Assembly: GCA_001029295.1 (NCBI GenBank)
Contig: LDXJ01000063.1
Span: 124,001-188,000 of the forward strand
Length of the DNA stretch: 64,000 nt
Reading direction: 5' to 3'
Source of the DNA: Peptococcaceae bacterium CEB3
Lineage (GTDB): Bacteria; Bacillota; Desulfitobacteriia; Desulfitobacteriales; Desulfitobacteriaceae
The translations under genes and the position numbers were made by a program. Shown here piece by piece: positions 17,107-25,968 of the stretch. Under the pieces are notes generated by a model. That model was not told the DNA's origin and made no database searches. It saw nothing but the letters and a program-made list of their open reading frames with translations. Every line of letters begins with the position of its first letter. Positions within the stretch are counted from its first letter, which is position 1.

Positions 17107-18582
17107 ATGCGCCTCAAAGGATTTCGCCTTACAATCATTTTTCTCTGTCTTAGTTTAACCGTAACAGGCTGCGGTCTACAAGGGCTTTTGGGAAATAAGA
17201 AAAAATCTTCTTCCCTGTCCGCGCAGAAACCTCAGCCGGTGGTCGCCGTCTCCCTGAGCGGGGATGATCCCAATCAGATCCTGTTGCAAAAAGGTATCGA
17301 CGATACGGCGGCCAAAGCGAATGTGAAAATAAAATACATAGGGACTTCTTCCGGCGGAAGCGCGGGTTCGAGCCAAGGAAGTTCGGCGCCAGTGTCGCAG
17401 GCCGGGGGAGATCCCCTTAAGGATGCCAAAGTCCTGCTTTACGAAGGCGGAAACCAAGAACTGCTGAAAACCGCTCAGACGAAGAAAATCCCGGTCTTGG
17501 CCATCGGCAAGATACCGGCCGGGAGCACGCCGGCGGGCCTCATTACTCCGGACCAGGAGAAGGCCGGGGAACTGATGGGGCAGGCCTTGGCGCAAAAAGT
17601 TCAGGCGGGGATTGTCCTTCTTCTTCAGGATAATCCGGGTGAAACAGGGGCACAGGAGCGTTTGGCCGGGTTGCGGACGATTCTGGCTAAATATCCCAAA
17701 GTCAGCCTGCAGGTGATTTCCGGTCGGCCGGGAAGTGCCTCGGGTGCGAAACAGGCCTTGTTGGAGTACCTGCTTAAGAACCCGGGCAAAGTGCGGGCGG
17801 TTTGCGCCGACACGGAGAAGGTGGCGGCCCAGGCGGCAGACGGGCTTAAACAGGGACAACTGGAAAAAAAAGTGCTGCTCTTCGGCGGGCAGGCCAACTT
17901 GCAGTCCCTGCAGAGAATGGCGGGGGGACTGCAGGCGGGAGATGTGGACGTGTCCCCCTATCTCCAGGGGGTGTACGCTTTTCAATGGGCGGAAAAAGTG
18001 CTTAAGCAAGAGCCGTTTGACGTGAATGATTCCGTGACCGGGGACCAAGGGGAGATTCCGGCCAAAATCATCGCGGTCAAAGCGGTCACACCGGAAAATT
18101 TAGCGATTACCCAGAAGAGCTATACCAAAGCGGTGAACCTGGCGCTCCAAGCCCAAAAAGAACAAGCTCAGAAAAAGACGGGTCAACAAACGGCGAAAGA
18201 ACCCGGTACGCAGCAGGGAGGTTCCGCCGCCAAGGGCGCGACAAGCGAGAGTGGCAGTGCGAACGGAAGTTCGGACGGCTCGCAAGGCGGAGGGGGCGGC
18301 GGGCAAGCGGGCAGCTCCGGTGCGGGGGCCATTCCCCCGAATGTGGCCAAGGTCGTCGAGAAGGTCAATACGGATATCACGCGAGAATATCTGGATTCCA
18401 AAGGAAAAGTTCTCTGGACGGAACACAGTGCCAGCCAGAAAGTGCGCACGGTTCCACCCGAGATGATTAAACAGGAACAACAGCAACAACAGCAACAACA
18501 GCAGCCGTCCGGCGGTCAGCAGAAACAGGGGAGCGGACAATCAAGTGGGGGTGGCGGAGGCGGCGGATCATCCGGTGCCTAA
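17107..18582 (+). CDS. Sugar-binding-type lipoprotein with Gln/Gly-repeat tail
   Basis: A 491-residue lipoprotein. The signal peptide ends in lipobox VTGC with Cys22. Residues about 50-350 look like a periplasmic-binding-protein type 1 fold: VVAVSLSGDDPNQILLQKGIDDTA, then IPVLAIGKIPAG, GIVLLLQDNPGETGAQERLAGL and KVRAVCADTEKVAAQAADG, as in sugar/ribose-binding proteins. No transporter genes adjoin it. The tail from about residue 375 is low complexity: SGS/GGGG stretches, then an ordered-looking block NVAKVVEKVNTDITREYLDS with VLWTEHSASQK, then nine Gln in a row and poly-Gly. ATG 17107 follows AAAGGAG; an in-frame upstream extension to 17044 is rejected since it would destroy the signal peptide. 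Confidence 0.75.
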   Translation: MRLKGFRLTIIFLCLSLTVTGCGLQGLLGNKKKSSSLSAQKPQPVVAVSLSGDDPNQILLQKGIDDTAAKANVKIKYIGTSSGGSAGSSQGSSAPVSQAGGDPLKDAKVLLYEGGNQELLKTAQTKKIPVLAIGKIPAGSTPAGLITPDQEKAGELMGQALAQKVQAGIVLLLQDNPGETGAQERLAGLRTILAKYPKVSLQVISGRPGSASGAKQALLEYLLKNPGKVRAVCADTEKVAAQAADGLKQGQLEKKVLLFGGQANLQSLQRMAGGLQAGDVDVSPYLQGVYAFQWAEKVLKQEPFDVNDSVTGDQGEIPAKIIAVKAVTPENLAITQKSYTKAVNLALQAQKEQAQKKTGQQTAKEPGTQQGGSAAKGATSESGSANGSSDGSQGGGGGGQAGSSGAGAIPPNVAKVVEKVNTDITREYLDSKGKVLWTEHSASQKVRTVPPEMIKQEQQQQQQQQQPSGGQQKQGSGQSSGGGGGGGSSGA

Positions 18583-18608
18583 ATAAAGGGAATTTAAGAT
18601 CGAACCGT

Positions 18609-18650
18609 AAACATGCAGATCGAACGAATTTTCGACCTGCATGTTTTGTT
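18609..18650 (+). terminator. Hairpin terminator after the lipoprotein gene
   Basis: AACATGCAG (18610-18618) pairs with CTGCATGTT (18637-18645), followed by TTGTTT. The inner part of the loop also contains the palindromic LexA-like sequence. Confidence 0.65.
18621..18634 (+). promoter_or_regulatory. Candidate LexA operator for uvrB-uvrA
   Basis: CGAACGAATTTTCG matches the Firmicutes LexA/DinR pattern CGAAC-N4-GTTCG in 9 of 10 fixed positions. It sits just upstream of the putative uvrB promoter. UvrB is SOS-controlled in Bacillus. The 280-base gap 18583-18870 otherwise contains the promoter and two ACCCGAGG-type direct repeats at about 18703 and 18729. Confidence 0.55.
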
Positions 18651-18672
18651 TCCGGCGTGGCGGTGCTATAAT
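18646..18672 (+). promoter_or_regulatory. Putative uvrB promoter
   Basis: A perfect TATAAT at 18667-18672. The -35 may be TTGTTT at 18646 (15-base spacer) or TTTTGT at 18644 (17-base spacer). It directly follows the LexA-like site. Confidence 0.6.
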
Positions 18673-18870
18673 AGCAAGGTGGGAAACTACAGCCCGGGTT
18701 TTACCCGAGGATTTCGGCGCGGTGATTCACCCGAGGGTTCCACAGCGAAAGGAGTTCCCGGCGCAGGGACTCCGTACAATTACCAAGCGGATATATCTCG
18801 TGCCGTTTGGGCCAAGGGCAAGGTTCACGGGCTTTGCTCTTCTTTGGTCATGGTATGAGGGGGAGTGAGT

Positions 18871-20955
18871 ATGGAATTTCGTCTCAAATCGAATTACCTG
18901 CCGGCGGGGGACCAACCCCAGGCTATTGAGGCCTTGGCCGCCGGTGTCAGGGCCGGAAAGCGCCATCAAACCCTGCTCGGAGTGACGGGTTCCGGCAAAA
19001 CTTTTACGATGGCTAACCTCATCACCAAGGTGCAGAAGCCGACGTTGATTTTGGCTCACAATAAGACCTTGGCCGCTCAATTATACAGCGAATTCAAAGA
19101 GTTTTTTCCCGAGAACGCGGTCGAATATTTCGTCAGCTATTATGATTATTACCAGCCGGAGGCTTATGTGCCTTCCAACGACCTCTATATAGAAAAAGAC
19201 GCCTCGATCAATGACGAAATTGAAAAGCTGCGCCATTCGGCGACCGCCGCTCTCTTCGAACGCGGGGACGTCATTGTCGTGGCCAGTGTTTCTTGCATTT
19301 ACGGCTTGGGTTCGCCGGACGAATACCATGATCTGGTGCTCTCCCTGCGTTTGGGCCAAGAGATCGATCGCAATGAGATGCTGCGCAAATTGGTTTCGAT
19401 CCAATATGACCGCAACGATATCTCTTTTGCCAGGGGAACTTTCCGGGTGAGGGGAGATGTGGTGGAGATTTATCCGGCCTCATCGAGTGAAAAAGCAATC
19501 CGGGTGGAGATGTTCGGCGATGAAATCGAACACCTTTACGAAATAAACGTCTTGACCGGCGAGATCTTGGGGGAAAGGCGCCATGTTTCCATCTTCCCTA
19601 ATTCCCACTATGTCACGGCGCGAGAAAAAGTTCTCTTAGCGGCGGACAATATCGAAGAGGAATTGACGGACCGGCTCAAGGCGCTCAAAGCGGAAAACAA
19701 GCTTCTCGAAGCCCAACGTTTGGAGCAAAGGACGCGTTACGACCTGGAAATGCTGCGAGAAATGGGTTTTTGCAACGGGATTGAAAATTATTCCCGGCAC
19801 TTGACCTTCCGGCAACCGGGAGAGACTCCGTATACGCTGCTTGATTATTTTCCCGAGGATTTTCTGCTGTTCGTAGACGAGTCTCATGTCACCTTGCCCC
19901 AAGTCCGGGGGATGTATGAAGGGGACCGCTCCCGCAAAACGACTCTGATCGAATACGGCTTTCGTTTGCCTTCCGCTTTGGACAACCGTCCCCTCAAGTT
20001 TAACGAATTCGAGGCGCGGGTCAGGCAGGCGATTTATGTCAGCGCTACTCCCGGGCCTTATGAGCTGAGCCATTGTCCGGTTAATGTGGAGCAAATTATT
20101 CGCCCGACCGGGCTTTTGGATCCGGAAGTCGTCGTGCGTCCCAGCAAGGGTCAAATCGACGATCTCTTGGGGGAAATCAGAGCCAGACAGGTGCGGGACG
20201 AGCGGGTTTTGGTCACCACCCTTACCAAGAAAATGGCGGAAGAGCTGAGCGATTATTTTAAGAATCTGGGCCTGAAAGTCAAATACCTGCATTCGGACAT
20301 CACCACCCTGGAGCGGGTGGAGATCCTGCGGGAGTTGCGCCTGGGCGAGATCGAGTTGGTGGTAGGCATCAATCTTTTGCGCGAGGGCTTGGATTTACCG
20401 GAGGTCTCGCTGGTTGCCATTTTGGACGCGGATAAAGAAGGGTTCCTGAGGGCTGAGCGCTCCTTGATCCAAACCATCGGCCGGGCAGCCCGCAACGCCA
20501 ACGGCAGGGTCATTATGTACGCGGACAAAATCACGGATTCCATGCGGGTGGCGCTCACGGAGACCGAACGCCGCCGCAAATTGCAGCAGGCGCACAATGA
20601 GCAAAACGGGATTACACCGCAGACCATCCGCAAACCGGTGTACGAAGTTCCGGAAGCAACCAGGGTAGCCGAGAAAAAGAAACTTTACGGTGACCGGCCG
20701 GCGCCCGAGGAACTGGCGGCACTGGTTCAAACCTTGGAACAACAGATGCGCCAGGCGGCCAAGGAGCTGGATTTTGAGCGGGCGGCCGAGATTCGCGACG
20801 CCATCATTGAACTCAAAGGGGAGGAGAACCGGCTTAAGGTTCCGGTGCAGGCGCGCGGGCGCAAAGCAGAGGGCAGAGGACACTACGGCCGCAAGCAGCG
20901 GGGTTCGGGCCGGACGGCGTCGCCTCCTGCCAAGGCCGGTTCCGGAACACGCTGA
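18871..20955 (+). CDS. uvrB: Excinuclease ABC subunit B
   Basis: UvrB is the damage-verifying helicase-like subunit of nucleotide excision repair. The 694-residue protein has the Walker [12 protein letters not shown] near residue 42, the beta-hairpin [15 protein letters not shown] near 92, motif [15 protein letters not shown] and a C-terminal UVR domain ([22 protein letters not shown]). A GTG at 18865 is in frame but sits against GAGGGGG; the ATG at 18871 has the right 7-base spacing. A Gly/Arg-rich tail of about 40 residues follows the UVR domain. uvrA follows after 130 bases. Confidence 0.97.
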   Translation: MEFRLKSNYLPAGDQPQAIEALAAGVRAGKRHQTLLGVTGSGKTFTMANLITKVQKPTLILAHNKTLAAQLYSEFKEFFPENAVEYFVSYYDYYQPEAYVPSNDLYIEKDASINDEIEKLRHSATAALFERGDVIVVASVSCIYGLGSPDEYHDLVLSLRLGQEIDRNEMLRKLVSIQYDRNDISFARGTFRVRGDVVEIYPASSSEKAIRVEMFGDEIEHLYEINVLTGEILGERRHVSIFPNSHYVTAREKVLLAADNIEEELTDRLKALKAENKLLEAQRLEQRTRYDLEMLREMGFCNGIENYSRHLTFRQPGETPYTLLDYFPEDFLLFVDESHVTLPQVRGMYEGDRSRKTTLIEYGFRLPSALDNRPLKFNEFEARVRQAIYVSATPGPYELSHCPVNVEQIIRPTGLLDPEVVVRPSKGQIDDLLGEIRARQVRDERVLVTTLTKKMAEELSDYFKNLGLKVKYLHSDITTLERVEILRELRLGEIELVVGINLLREGLDLPEVSLVAILDADKEGFLRAERSLIQTIGRAARNANGRVIMYADKITDSMRVALTETERRRKLQQAHNEQNGITPQTIRKPVYEVPEATRVAEKKKLYGDRPAPEELAALVQTLEQQMRQAAKELDFERAAEIRDAIIELKGEENRLKVPVQARGRKAEGRGHYGRKQRGSGRTASPPAKAGSGTR

Positions 20956-21026
20956 CTAGCCGTGAAACAGCGCCCTACTTGCAAGTGTCACCGCCTGCAC
21001 CGGGTCGGCTCGTTGGCTTGGGGATC

Positions 21027-21068
21027 CGCCTTCTCGTTTCTGACTTCTGACTTCTCACTTCCGACTTC
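21027..21068. repeat. Heptamer direct repeat upstream of uvrA
   Basis: Six 7-base units in register: CGCCTTC, TCGTTTC, TGACTTC, TGACTTC, TCACTTC, CGACTTC. It lies within the uvrB-uvrA gap and ends 17 bases before the uvrA start. Confidence 0.75.
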
Positions 21069-21085
21069 TCAAATGGGGGACTGTT

Positions 21086-23911
21086 ATGACCCAGGATTAC
21101 TTGCGGGTGCGGGGCGCCCGTGCTCATAACCTGAAAAATATCGACGTGGACATTCCCAGGGACAAATTGGTCGTGATCACCGGCCTGTCCGGTTCGGGTA
21201 AGTCGTCTTTGGCTTTTGACACGATTTACGCCGAAGGGCAAAGGCGTTATGTCGAGTCCCTTTCGGCCTATGCCCGTCAATTCCTGGGCCAGATGGATAA
21301 ACCGGATGTCGATTATATCGAGGGGTTATCACCGGCCATTTCCATCGATCAGAAAACGACGAGCAGGAATCCCCGTTCCACTGTGGGAACGGTGACGGAA
21401 GTTTACGATTACCTCCGGCTGCTCTATGCTCGGATTGGGCGGCCCCACTGCCCCCGCTGCGGTCGGGAGATCTCCAGGCAGACGGTTCAGCAAATGGTGG
21501 ATCAAGTTCTGCGCTTGCCGGAGAAAACCCGGCTGCAGATCCTGGCGCCCCTGATCAAAGGGAAAAAGGGAGAACACAGCAAGATCTTTGAGGAGGTACG
21601 CAAGGCCGGGTATGTGCGGGCTCGGGTCGACGGAGAGACGGTGGACCTCAACGACGAAGTCAAACTGGATAAAAAGAAGAAGCATTCAATTGAGGTTGTG
21701 ATTGACCGGATTTCTTTGAAGCCCGACAGTGGCAGCCGCTTGGCCGATTCCCTGGAAACGGCCCTGCGTTTGGCGGAGGGTAACGTGATCGTGGACTTGA
21801 TCGGGGGGGATGAACTCCTCTTCAGCGAGAATTTTGCCTGCCCGGATTGCGGGATCGGCCTGGAAGAGCTGAGCCCCCGCCTTTTTTCCTTCAACAGTCC
21901 GTTCGGCGCTTGTCCCGCCTGTACCGGCCTGGGGGCCAACCTCGAGGTCGACCTGAACCTGGTTATCCCGGACCGCGGCAAATCCCTGGCGGAGGGGGCG
22001 GTAGCTCCCTGGGCCCGTTCCGCTTCGACTTATTATCCTCGCTTGCTGGAAGCGGTGGCGGAAAATCTCGGCTTTGAAACGCGGACCGCTCTGGCCGAAC
22101 TGAGCGAGGAACAGTGGCAGGGGCTCTTGTACGGTACGAAGAGTCCGGTGCGTTTCAACTATTACAACATTTTTGACCAGTACAAGACTTACAACGCGCC
22201 CTTTGAAGGGCTGATTCCCTATTTTGAAAGGCGCTACAAAGAGTCATCCTCCGATTTTGTCCGCACGGAAATAGAAGGATACATGAGTGAACGGCCCTGT
22301 CCGGTCTGCCAAGGTAAACGTCTGAAACCGGAAGCTTTGGCGGTTACGGTCGGGGATCTTTCAATCCATGATTTGACAGAGCTTCCGGTCAACGAAGCGT
22401 TGGCCTTTTTTGACCGCTTGCGGCTTACGCCCCGGGAGGAGACCATTGCTCATCAGGTGCTGAAAGAAATAAAGGAACGGCTGGGCTTCCTCGTTAATGT
22501 CGGGCTGGACTACCTGACCTTGGGCCGTGCGGCCGGGTCGCTCTCCGGCGGCGAGGCTCAGCGCATCCGCTTGGCCACTCAGATCGGATCCAGTTTGATG
22601 GGGGTTCTTTATGTTCTGGATGAACCGAGCATCGGACTGCATCAGCGGGACAATGCCCGTCTGCTCGCGACTCTGAAAAGGTTGAGGGATTTGGGCAACA
22701 CGTTGATCGTGGTGGAGCATGACGAAGAGACGATGCTGGCCGCCGACCAAATCATTGACATCGGGCCGGGAGCCGGGGCGCACGGCGGGGAGGTAGTGGC
22801 CCAGGGCACCTTGGAAGAAATCAAACAACAAGAAGGATCGGTTACGGGGCAGTATTTGAGCGGCCGCCGCAGCATTCCGGTTCCCGCGCTCAGACGCCAG
22901 CCGAACGGCAAGTGGCTGGAGGTCTTGGGCGCCCGCGAAAACAACCTGAAAAATATCGACGTCCGTATTCCCTTAGGCGTTTTCACCTGTGTAACGGGAG
23001 TTTCCGGTTCAGGGAAGAGCACCCTTGTCAACGAAATCATTTTCAAGGGCCTGGCCTCACGCTTGAACGGCGCCCGGGTTCGCCCCGGAACCGCGCGGGA
23101 ACTGCGCGGGCTTGAACATCTGGAGAAGGTCATTGACATCGACCAATCCCCGATCGGGCGTACGCCCCGCTCAAATCCGGCCACATATACCGGGGTTTTT
23201 GACTTTATCCGAGGGCTTTTTGCCCAAACTCCCGAGGCCAAAATGCGCGGATACCTCCCCGGACGGTTCAGTTTCAATGTGAAAGGCGGCCGCTGCGAAG
23301 CCTGCCATGGCGATGGCATTATCAAGATCGAGATGAACTTCCTTCCGGATGTCTACGTCCCCTGCGAGGTCTGCAATGGGCGGCGCTACAGCCGGGAGAC
23401 TCTGGAAGTCCATTACAAAGGGAAAAATATCGCAGAGGTCCTGGACATGACGGTGGAGGAGGCAGTCGATTTTTTCCGGGCCGTACCGAAAATTGCCCGC
23501 AAACTCCAGACCCTGCAGGATGTCGGGCTGGGTTACATCCACCTGGGGCAGCCGGCCACGACCCTTTCCGGTGGCGAAGCCCAGCGGGTGAAACTGGCGA
23601 CCGAGTTAAGCCGCAGGAGCACGGGCAAAACCATCTACATCCTGGACGAACCGACGACCGGTTTACACGTCGCGGACATCGACCGCCTCTTGCAAGTCCT
23701 GCACAGGCTGGTTGACGCCGGGGATACGGTGCTCGTGATTGAGCATAATCTCGATGTGATTAAGACCGCCGATTACCTGATTGATTTGGGCCCGGAAGGA
23801 GGAAACAGGGGCGGAGAAGTCCTCATTGTCGGAACCCCGGAAGAGGTCGCGGCTTTCCCGGCTTCCTACACGGGAGAATTTCTCAAACGCAGTTTAGGCC
23901 GCGGCCGGTAA
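21086..23911 (+). CDS. uvrA: Excinuclease ABC subunit A
   Basis: UvrA is the dimeric DNA damage sensor that loads UvrB. The 941-residue length is standard. It has two ABC ATPase modules: Walker [11 protein letters not shown] near residue 33 with signature [11 protein letters not shown] near 487, and [10 protein letters not shown] near 640 with [11 protein letters not shown] near 828. Zinc motifs are visible at CPRC (about 121), CPDCG...CPAC (about 252-278) and CEACHGDG...CEVCNGRR (about 737-763). GGGGGA precedes the ATG. Likely co-transcribed with uvrB. Confidence 0.98.
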   Translation: MTQDYLRVRGARAHNLKNIDVDIPRDKLVVITGLSGSGKSSLAFDTIYAEGQRRYVESLSAYARQFLGQMDKPDVDYIEGLSPAISIDQKTTSRNPRSTVGTVTEVYDYLRLLYARIGRPHCPRCGREISRQTVQQMVDQVLRLPEKTRLQILAPLIKGKKGEHSKIFEEVRKAGYVRARVDGETVDLNDEVKLDKKKKHSIEVVIDRISLKPDSGSRLADSLETALRLAEGNVIVDLIGGDELLFSENFACPDCGIGLEELSPRLFSFNSPFGACPACTGLGANLEVDLNLVIPDRGKSLAEGAVAPWARSASTYYPRLLEAVAENLGFETRTALAELSEEQWQGLLYGTKSPVRFNYYNIFDQYKTYNAPFEGLIPYFERRYKESSSDFVRTEIEGYMSERPCPVCQGKRLKPEALAVTVGDLSIHDLTELPVNEALAFFDRLRLTPREETIAHQVLKEIKERLGFLVNVGLDYLTLGRAAGSLSGGEAQRIRLATQIGSSLMGVLYVLDEPSIGLHQRDNARLLATLKRLRDLGNTLIVVEHDEETMLAADQIIDIGPGAGAHGGEVVAQGTLEEIKQQEGSVTGQYLSGRRSIPVPALRRQPNGKWLEVLGARENNLKNIDVRIPLGVFTCVTGVSGSGKSTLVNEIIFKGLASRLNGARVRPGTARELRGLEHLEKVIDIDQSPIGRTPRSNPATYTGVFDFIRGLFAQTPEAKMRGYLPGRFSFNVKGGRCEACHGDGIIKIEMNFLPDVYVPCEVCNGRRYSRETLEVHYKGKNIAEVLDMTVEEAVDFFRAVPKIARKLQTLQDVGLGYIHLGQPATTLSGGEAQRVKLATELSRRSTGKTIYILDEPTTGLHVADIDRLLQVLHRLVDAGDTVLVIEHNLDVIKTADYLIDLGPEGGNRGGEVLIVGTPEEVAAFPASYTGEFLKRSLGRGR

Positions 23912-24041
23912 GGGTGAAAACGGGAGGGGGCGTTATCGCCAGTTTCACCAATTTGGGGTGGAAGTGTGCTGCCGGAGTCACGATGTATCGGTAAGTAACA
24001 GGCAAGGTAAAAGGACTCACGGTGAAAGAAGGTGTGGAAAC

Positions 24042-24863
24042 TTGGCGATACGGCTGATTGCGATGGACTTGGATGATACGCTTTTGCGTAACGACCTGAC
24101 CATTTCGGCGGGGACGGTGGCGACGATTCGCCGGGCGCGGGCTCAGGGGATCATCACCACCATCGCCACCGGCCGAACCCCGGCGGCGATGCGCCCCTAT
24201 GCGGAACAGCTGGAAATCGACGTCCCGGTCATCACGTTTCACGGGGCATTGATTCAGCAGGCTCTGAGCGGGGAAGTGCTCTTCAGGCACGCGCTCGGCG
24301 CCGAATTGGCGCGGGAGCTGGCGGCGGATGTTTTGAGTCGGAAAATGCATGTGCAAATTTATTGCCGGGGCAAGATCCTGGTTCAGGAAAAAAACGCCCT
24401 GTCGAGTGAATATGAGCGGATATCCAAGGTGGAGATTGAAGCAGCCGATCTTTTGAAACTTCTGGACGATCCTGAAGCGAGTGTGGAGAAGATCCTGATC
24501 ATTGGCGAAGAGGCAGAGCTGGATCTTCTGACTCCGGAGTTTCAGGCACGCTACGGTGAAAAGGTTCACCTGACCAAGTCTAAACCGTTCTTCCTTGAAA
24601 TGACCGACGCGTCGGTGAACAAAGGAGCGGCTTTGGCCGCGCTGGCCCAGCGTTACGGCATCCGGCAAGAGGAAGTGATGGCCATAGGCGACAGCTTCAA
24701 CGACCTGGAAATGCTGCGCTACGCCGGCCTGGGTGTGGCCGTGGGGAATGCCCGCCGGGAAATCAGGGAAGAGGCGGATGCCGTTACCTTGAGTAACGAG
24801 GAGGACGGGGTGGCCGCGGCCATAGAAAAATACGCCTTGAGGGGGAGCAAGACGTGGATTTGA
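24042..24863 (+). CDS. HAD-superfamily Cof-type phosphatase
   Basis: A 273-residue Cof/YidA-like HAD hydrolase. Motif I is MDLDDTLL with nucleophile Asp near residue 8, motif II is IATGR near 37, the Lys of motif III in VNKGAALAAL near 191 and motif IV in AIGDSFNDLEMLRYAG near 214; a large C2-type cap lies between. Such enzymes dephosphorylate small sugar or cofactor phosphates; the substrate is not predictable. The TTG at 24042 follows AGAAGGTG and begins LAIRLIAMDLDD, so the longer frame from 23958 is not used. It overlaps the next gene by 10 bases. Confidence 0.9.
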   Translation: MAIRLIAMDLDDTLLRNDLTISAGTVATIRRARAQGIITTIATGRTPAAMRPYAEQLEIDVPVITFHGALIQQALSGEVLFRHALGAELARELAADVLSRKMHVQIYCRGKILVQEKNALSSEYERISKVEIEAADLLKLLDDPEASVEKILIIGEEAELDLLTPEFQARYGEKVHLTKSKPFFLEMTDASVNKGAALAALAQRYGIRQEEVMAIGDSFNDLEMLRYAGLGVAVGNARREIREEADAVTLSNEEDGVAAAIEKYALRGSKTWI

Positions 24864-25891
24864 AAGCCATGCGCCAAAGGGCGCGAGAGAAACTGAAAGG
24901 TTATTGCCGGGTCTGCCCCGAATGCAACGGCCGGGCCTGTGCCGGCGAAATGCCCGGCATGGGCGGCATCGGTACGGGCGCCGCCTTTAGACATAATGTG
25001 GAGGCTTTGGCGGCGGTTCGTGTCAACCTGCGCACCTTGCACGGGATCAGGCTTGATTCTGTTGATACCCGTCTGAATTTATTCGGGCGGGAACTCTCCG
25101 GCCCAATCCTGGCGGCTCCCATGACCGGGATGGCTTTCAACGCCGGGGGAGCTTTGACGGAAGAGGAATGGGCCAAGGCTGTGACAAAGGGGACTCTGGC
25201 GGCGGGGGCCCTGGCGATGACCGGGGACGGCCCCGATCCGGTCATGTTCCGTTCGGGGTTGGACGAGATCAGGGGCTTAGGCGGACGAGGGATCCCGATC
25301 ATCAAACCGCGGGAAAATGAAGAGGTTTTCAGATACATAGATATGGCGCAAGAAGCGGGGGCGGCGGCCGTAGGTATGGATATCGACGCGGCCGGGATCA
25401 TTCCCATGGCTCGGGCCGGTCAGCCGGTAAGTCCCAAGACCCCCGGGGAATTGCGGGAGATTATCGCGCACAGCGAGATTCCCTTCATCGTGAAGGGAAT
25501 TATGACCGTTGAGGAAGCGGAAATCGCGGGCGAAGCGGGAGCGGCGGCCATAGTCGTGTCAAATCACGGGGGAAGGGTGCTGGATCACACGCCAGGCAGC
25601 GCGGAGGTCCTGGCGAAAATTTCGGCCCGGGTGCGCGGTCAAATGATCGTTTTCGCGGACGGTGGGGTGCGCAGCGGACTCGATGTCCTGAAAATGCTGG
25701 CTTTAGGAGCCGACGCGGTTTTAATTGGCAGGCCTCTGCTGATTGGGGCCGCCGGGGCCGGAGAAGAAGGAGTTGTCATGGTGCTGGAAACCTTGGGCAA
25801 GGAGCTCAAAGAAGCGATGCTCATGACCGGCTGTGCCGGCTTGTCCGGGATCGGAGCGGATGTCCTGGCCGGGGTCCCCGCGGCGCTATAG
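24854..25891 (+). CDS. FMN-dependent alpha-hydroxy-acid oxidising protein
   Basis: A 345-residue TIM-barrel flavoprotein of the lactate oxidase/glycolate oxidase family. Features include GPILAAPMTGMAF near residue 85, IKGIMTVEEA near 214, the substrate and FMN-binding VSNHGGRVLDHTPG near 236 and FADGGVRSGLDVLKML near 267. An unusual N-terminal Cys cluster, CRVCPECNGRACAG at residues 17-30, suggests a bound metal or cluster, as seen in clostridial homologues annotated only generically. GTG start after GGGGGAG, inside the end of the phosphatase gene. The substrate is unknown. Confidence 0.85.
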   Translation: MDLKAMRQRAREKLKGYCRVCPECNGRACAGEMPGMGGIGTGAAFRHNVEALAAVRVNLRTLHGIRLDSVDTRLNLFGRELSGPILAAPMTGMAFNAGGALTEEEWAKAVTKGTLAAGALAMTGDGPDPVMFRSGLDEIRGLGGRGIPIIKPRENEEVFRYIDMAQEAGAAAVGMDIDAAGIIPMARAGQPVSPKTPGELREIIAHSEIPFIVKGIMTVEEAEIAGEAGAAAIVVSNHGGRVLDHTPGSAEVLAKISARVRGQMIVFADGGVRSGLDVLKMLALGADAVLIGRPLLIGAAGAGEEGVVMVLETLGKELKEAMLMTGCAGLSGIGADVLAGVPAAL

Positions 25892-25968
25892 TTGGGCTGA
25901 GAAACCTGGCACAAGAATTGCATTGGGGCGGGCAAACCGCTATACTGAAGGAGAAAGGAGTTGTCTTC

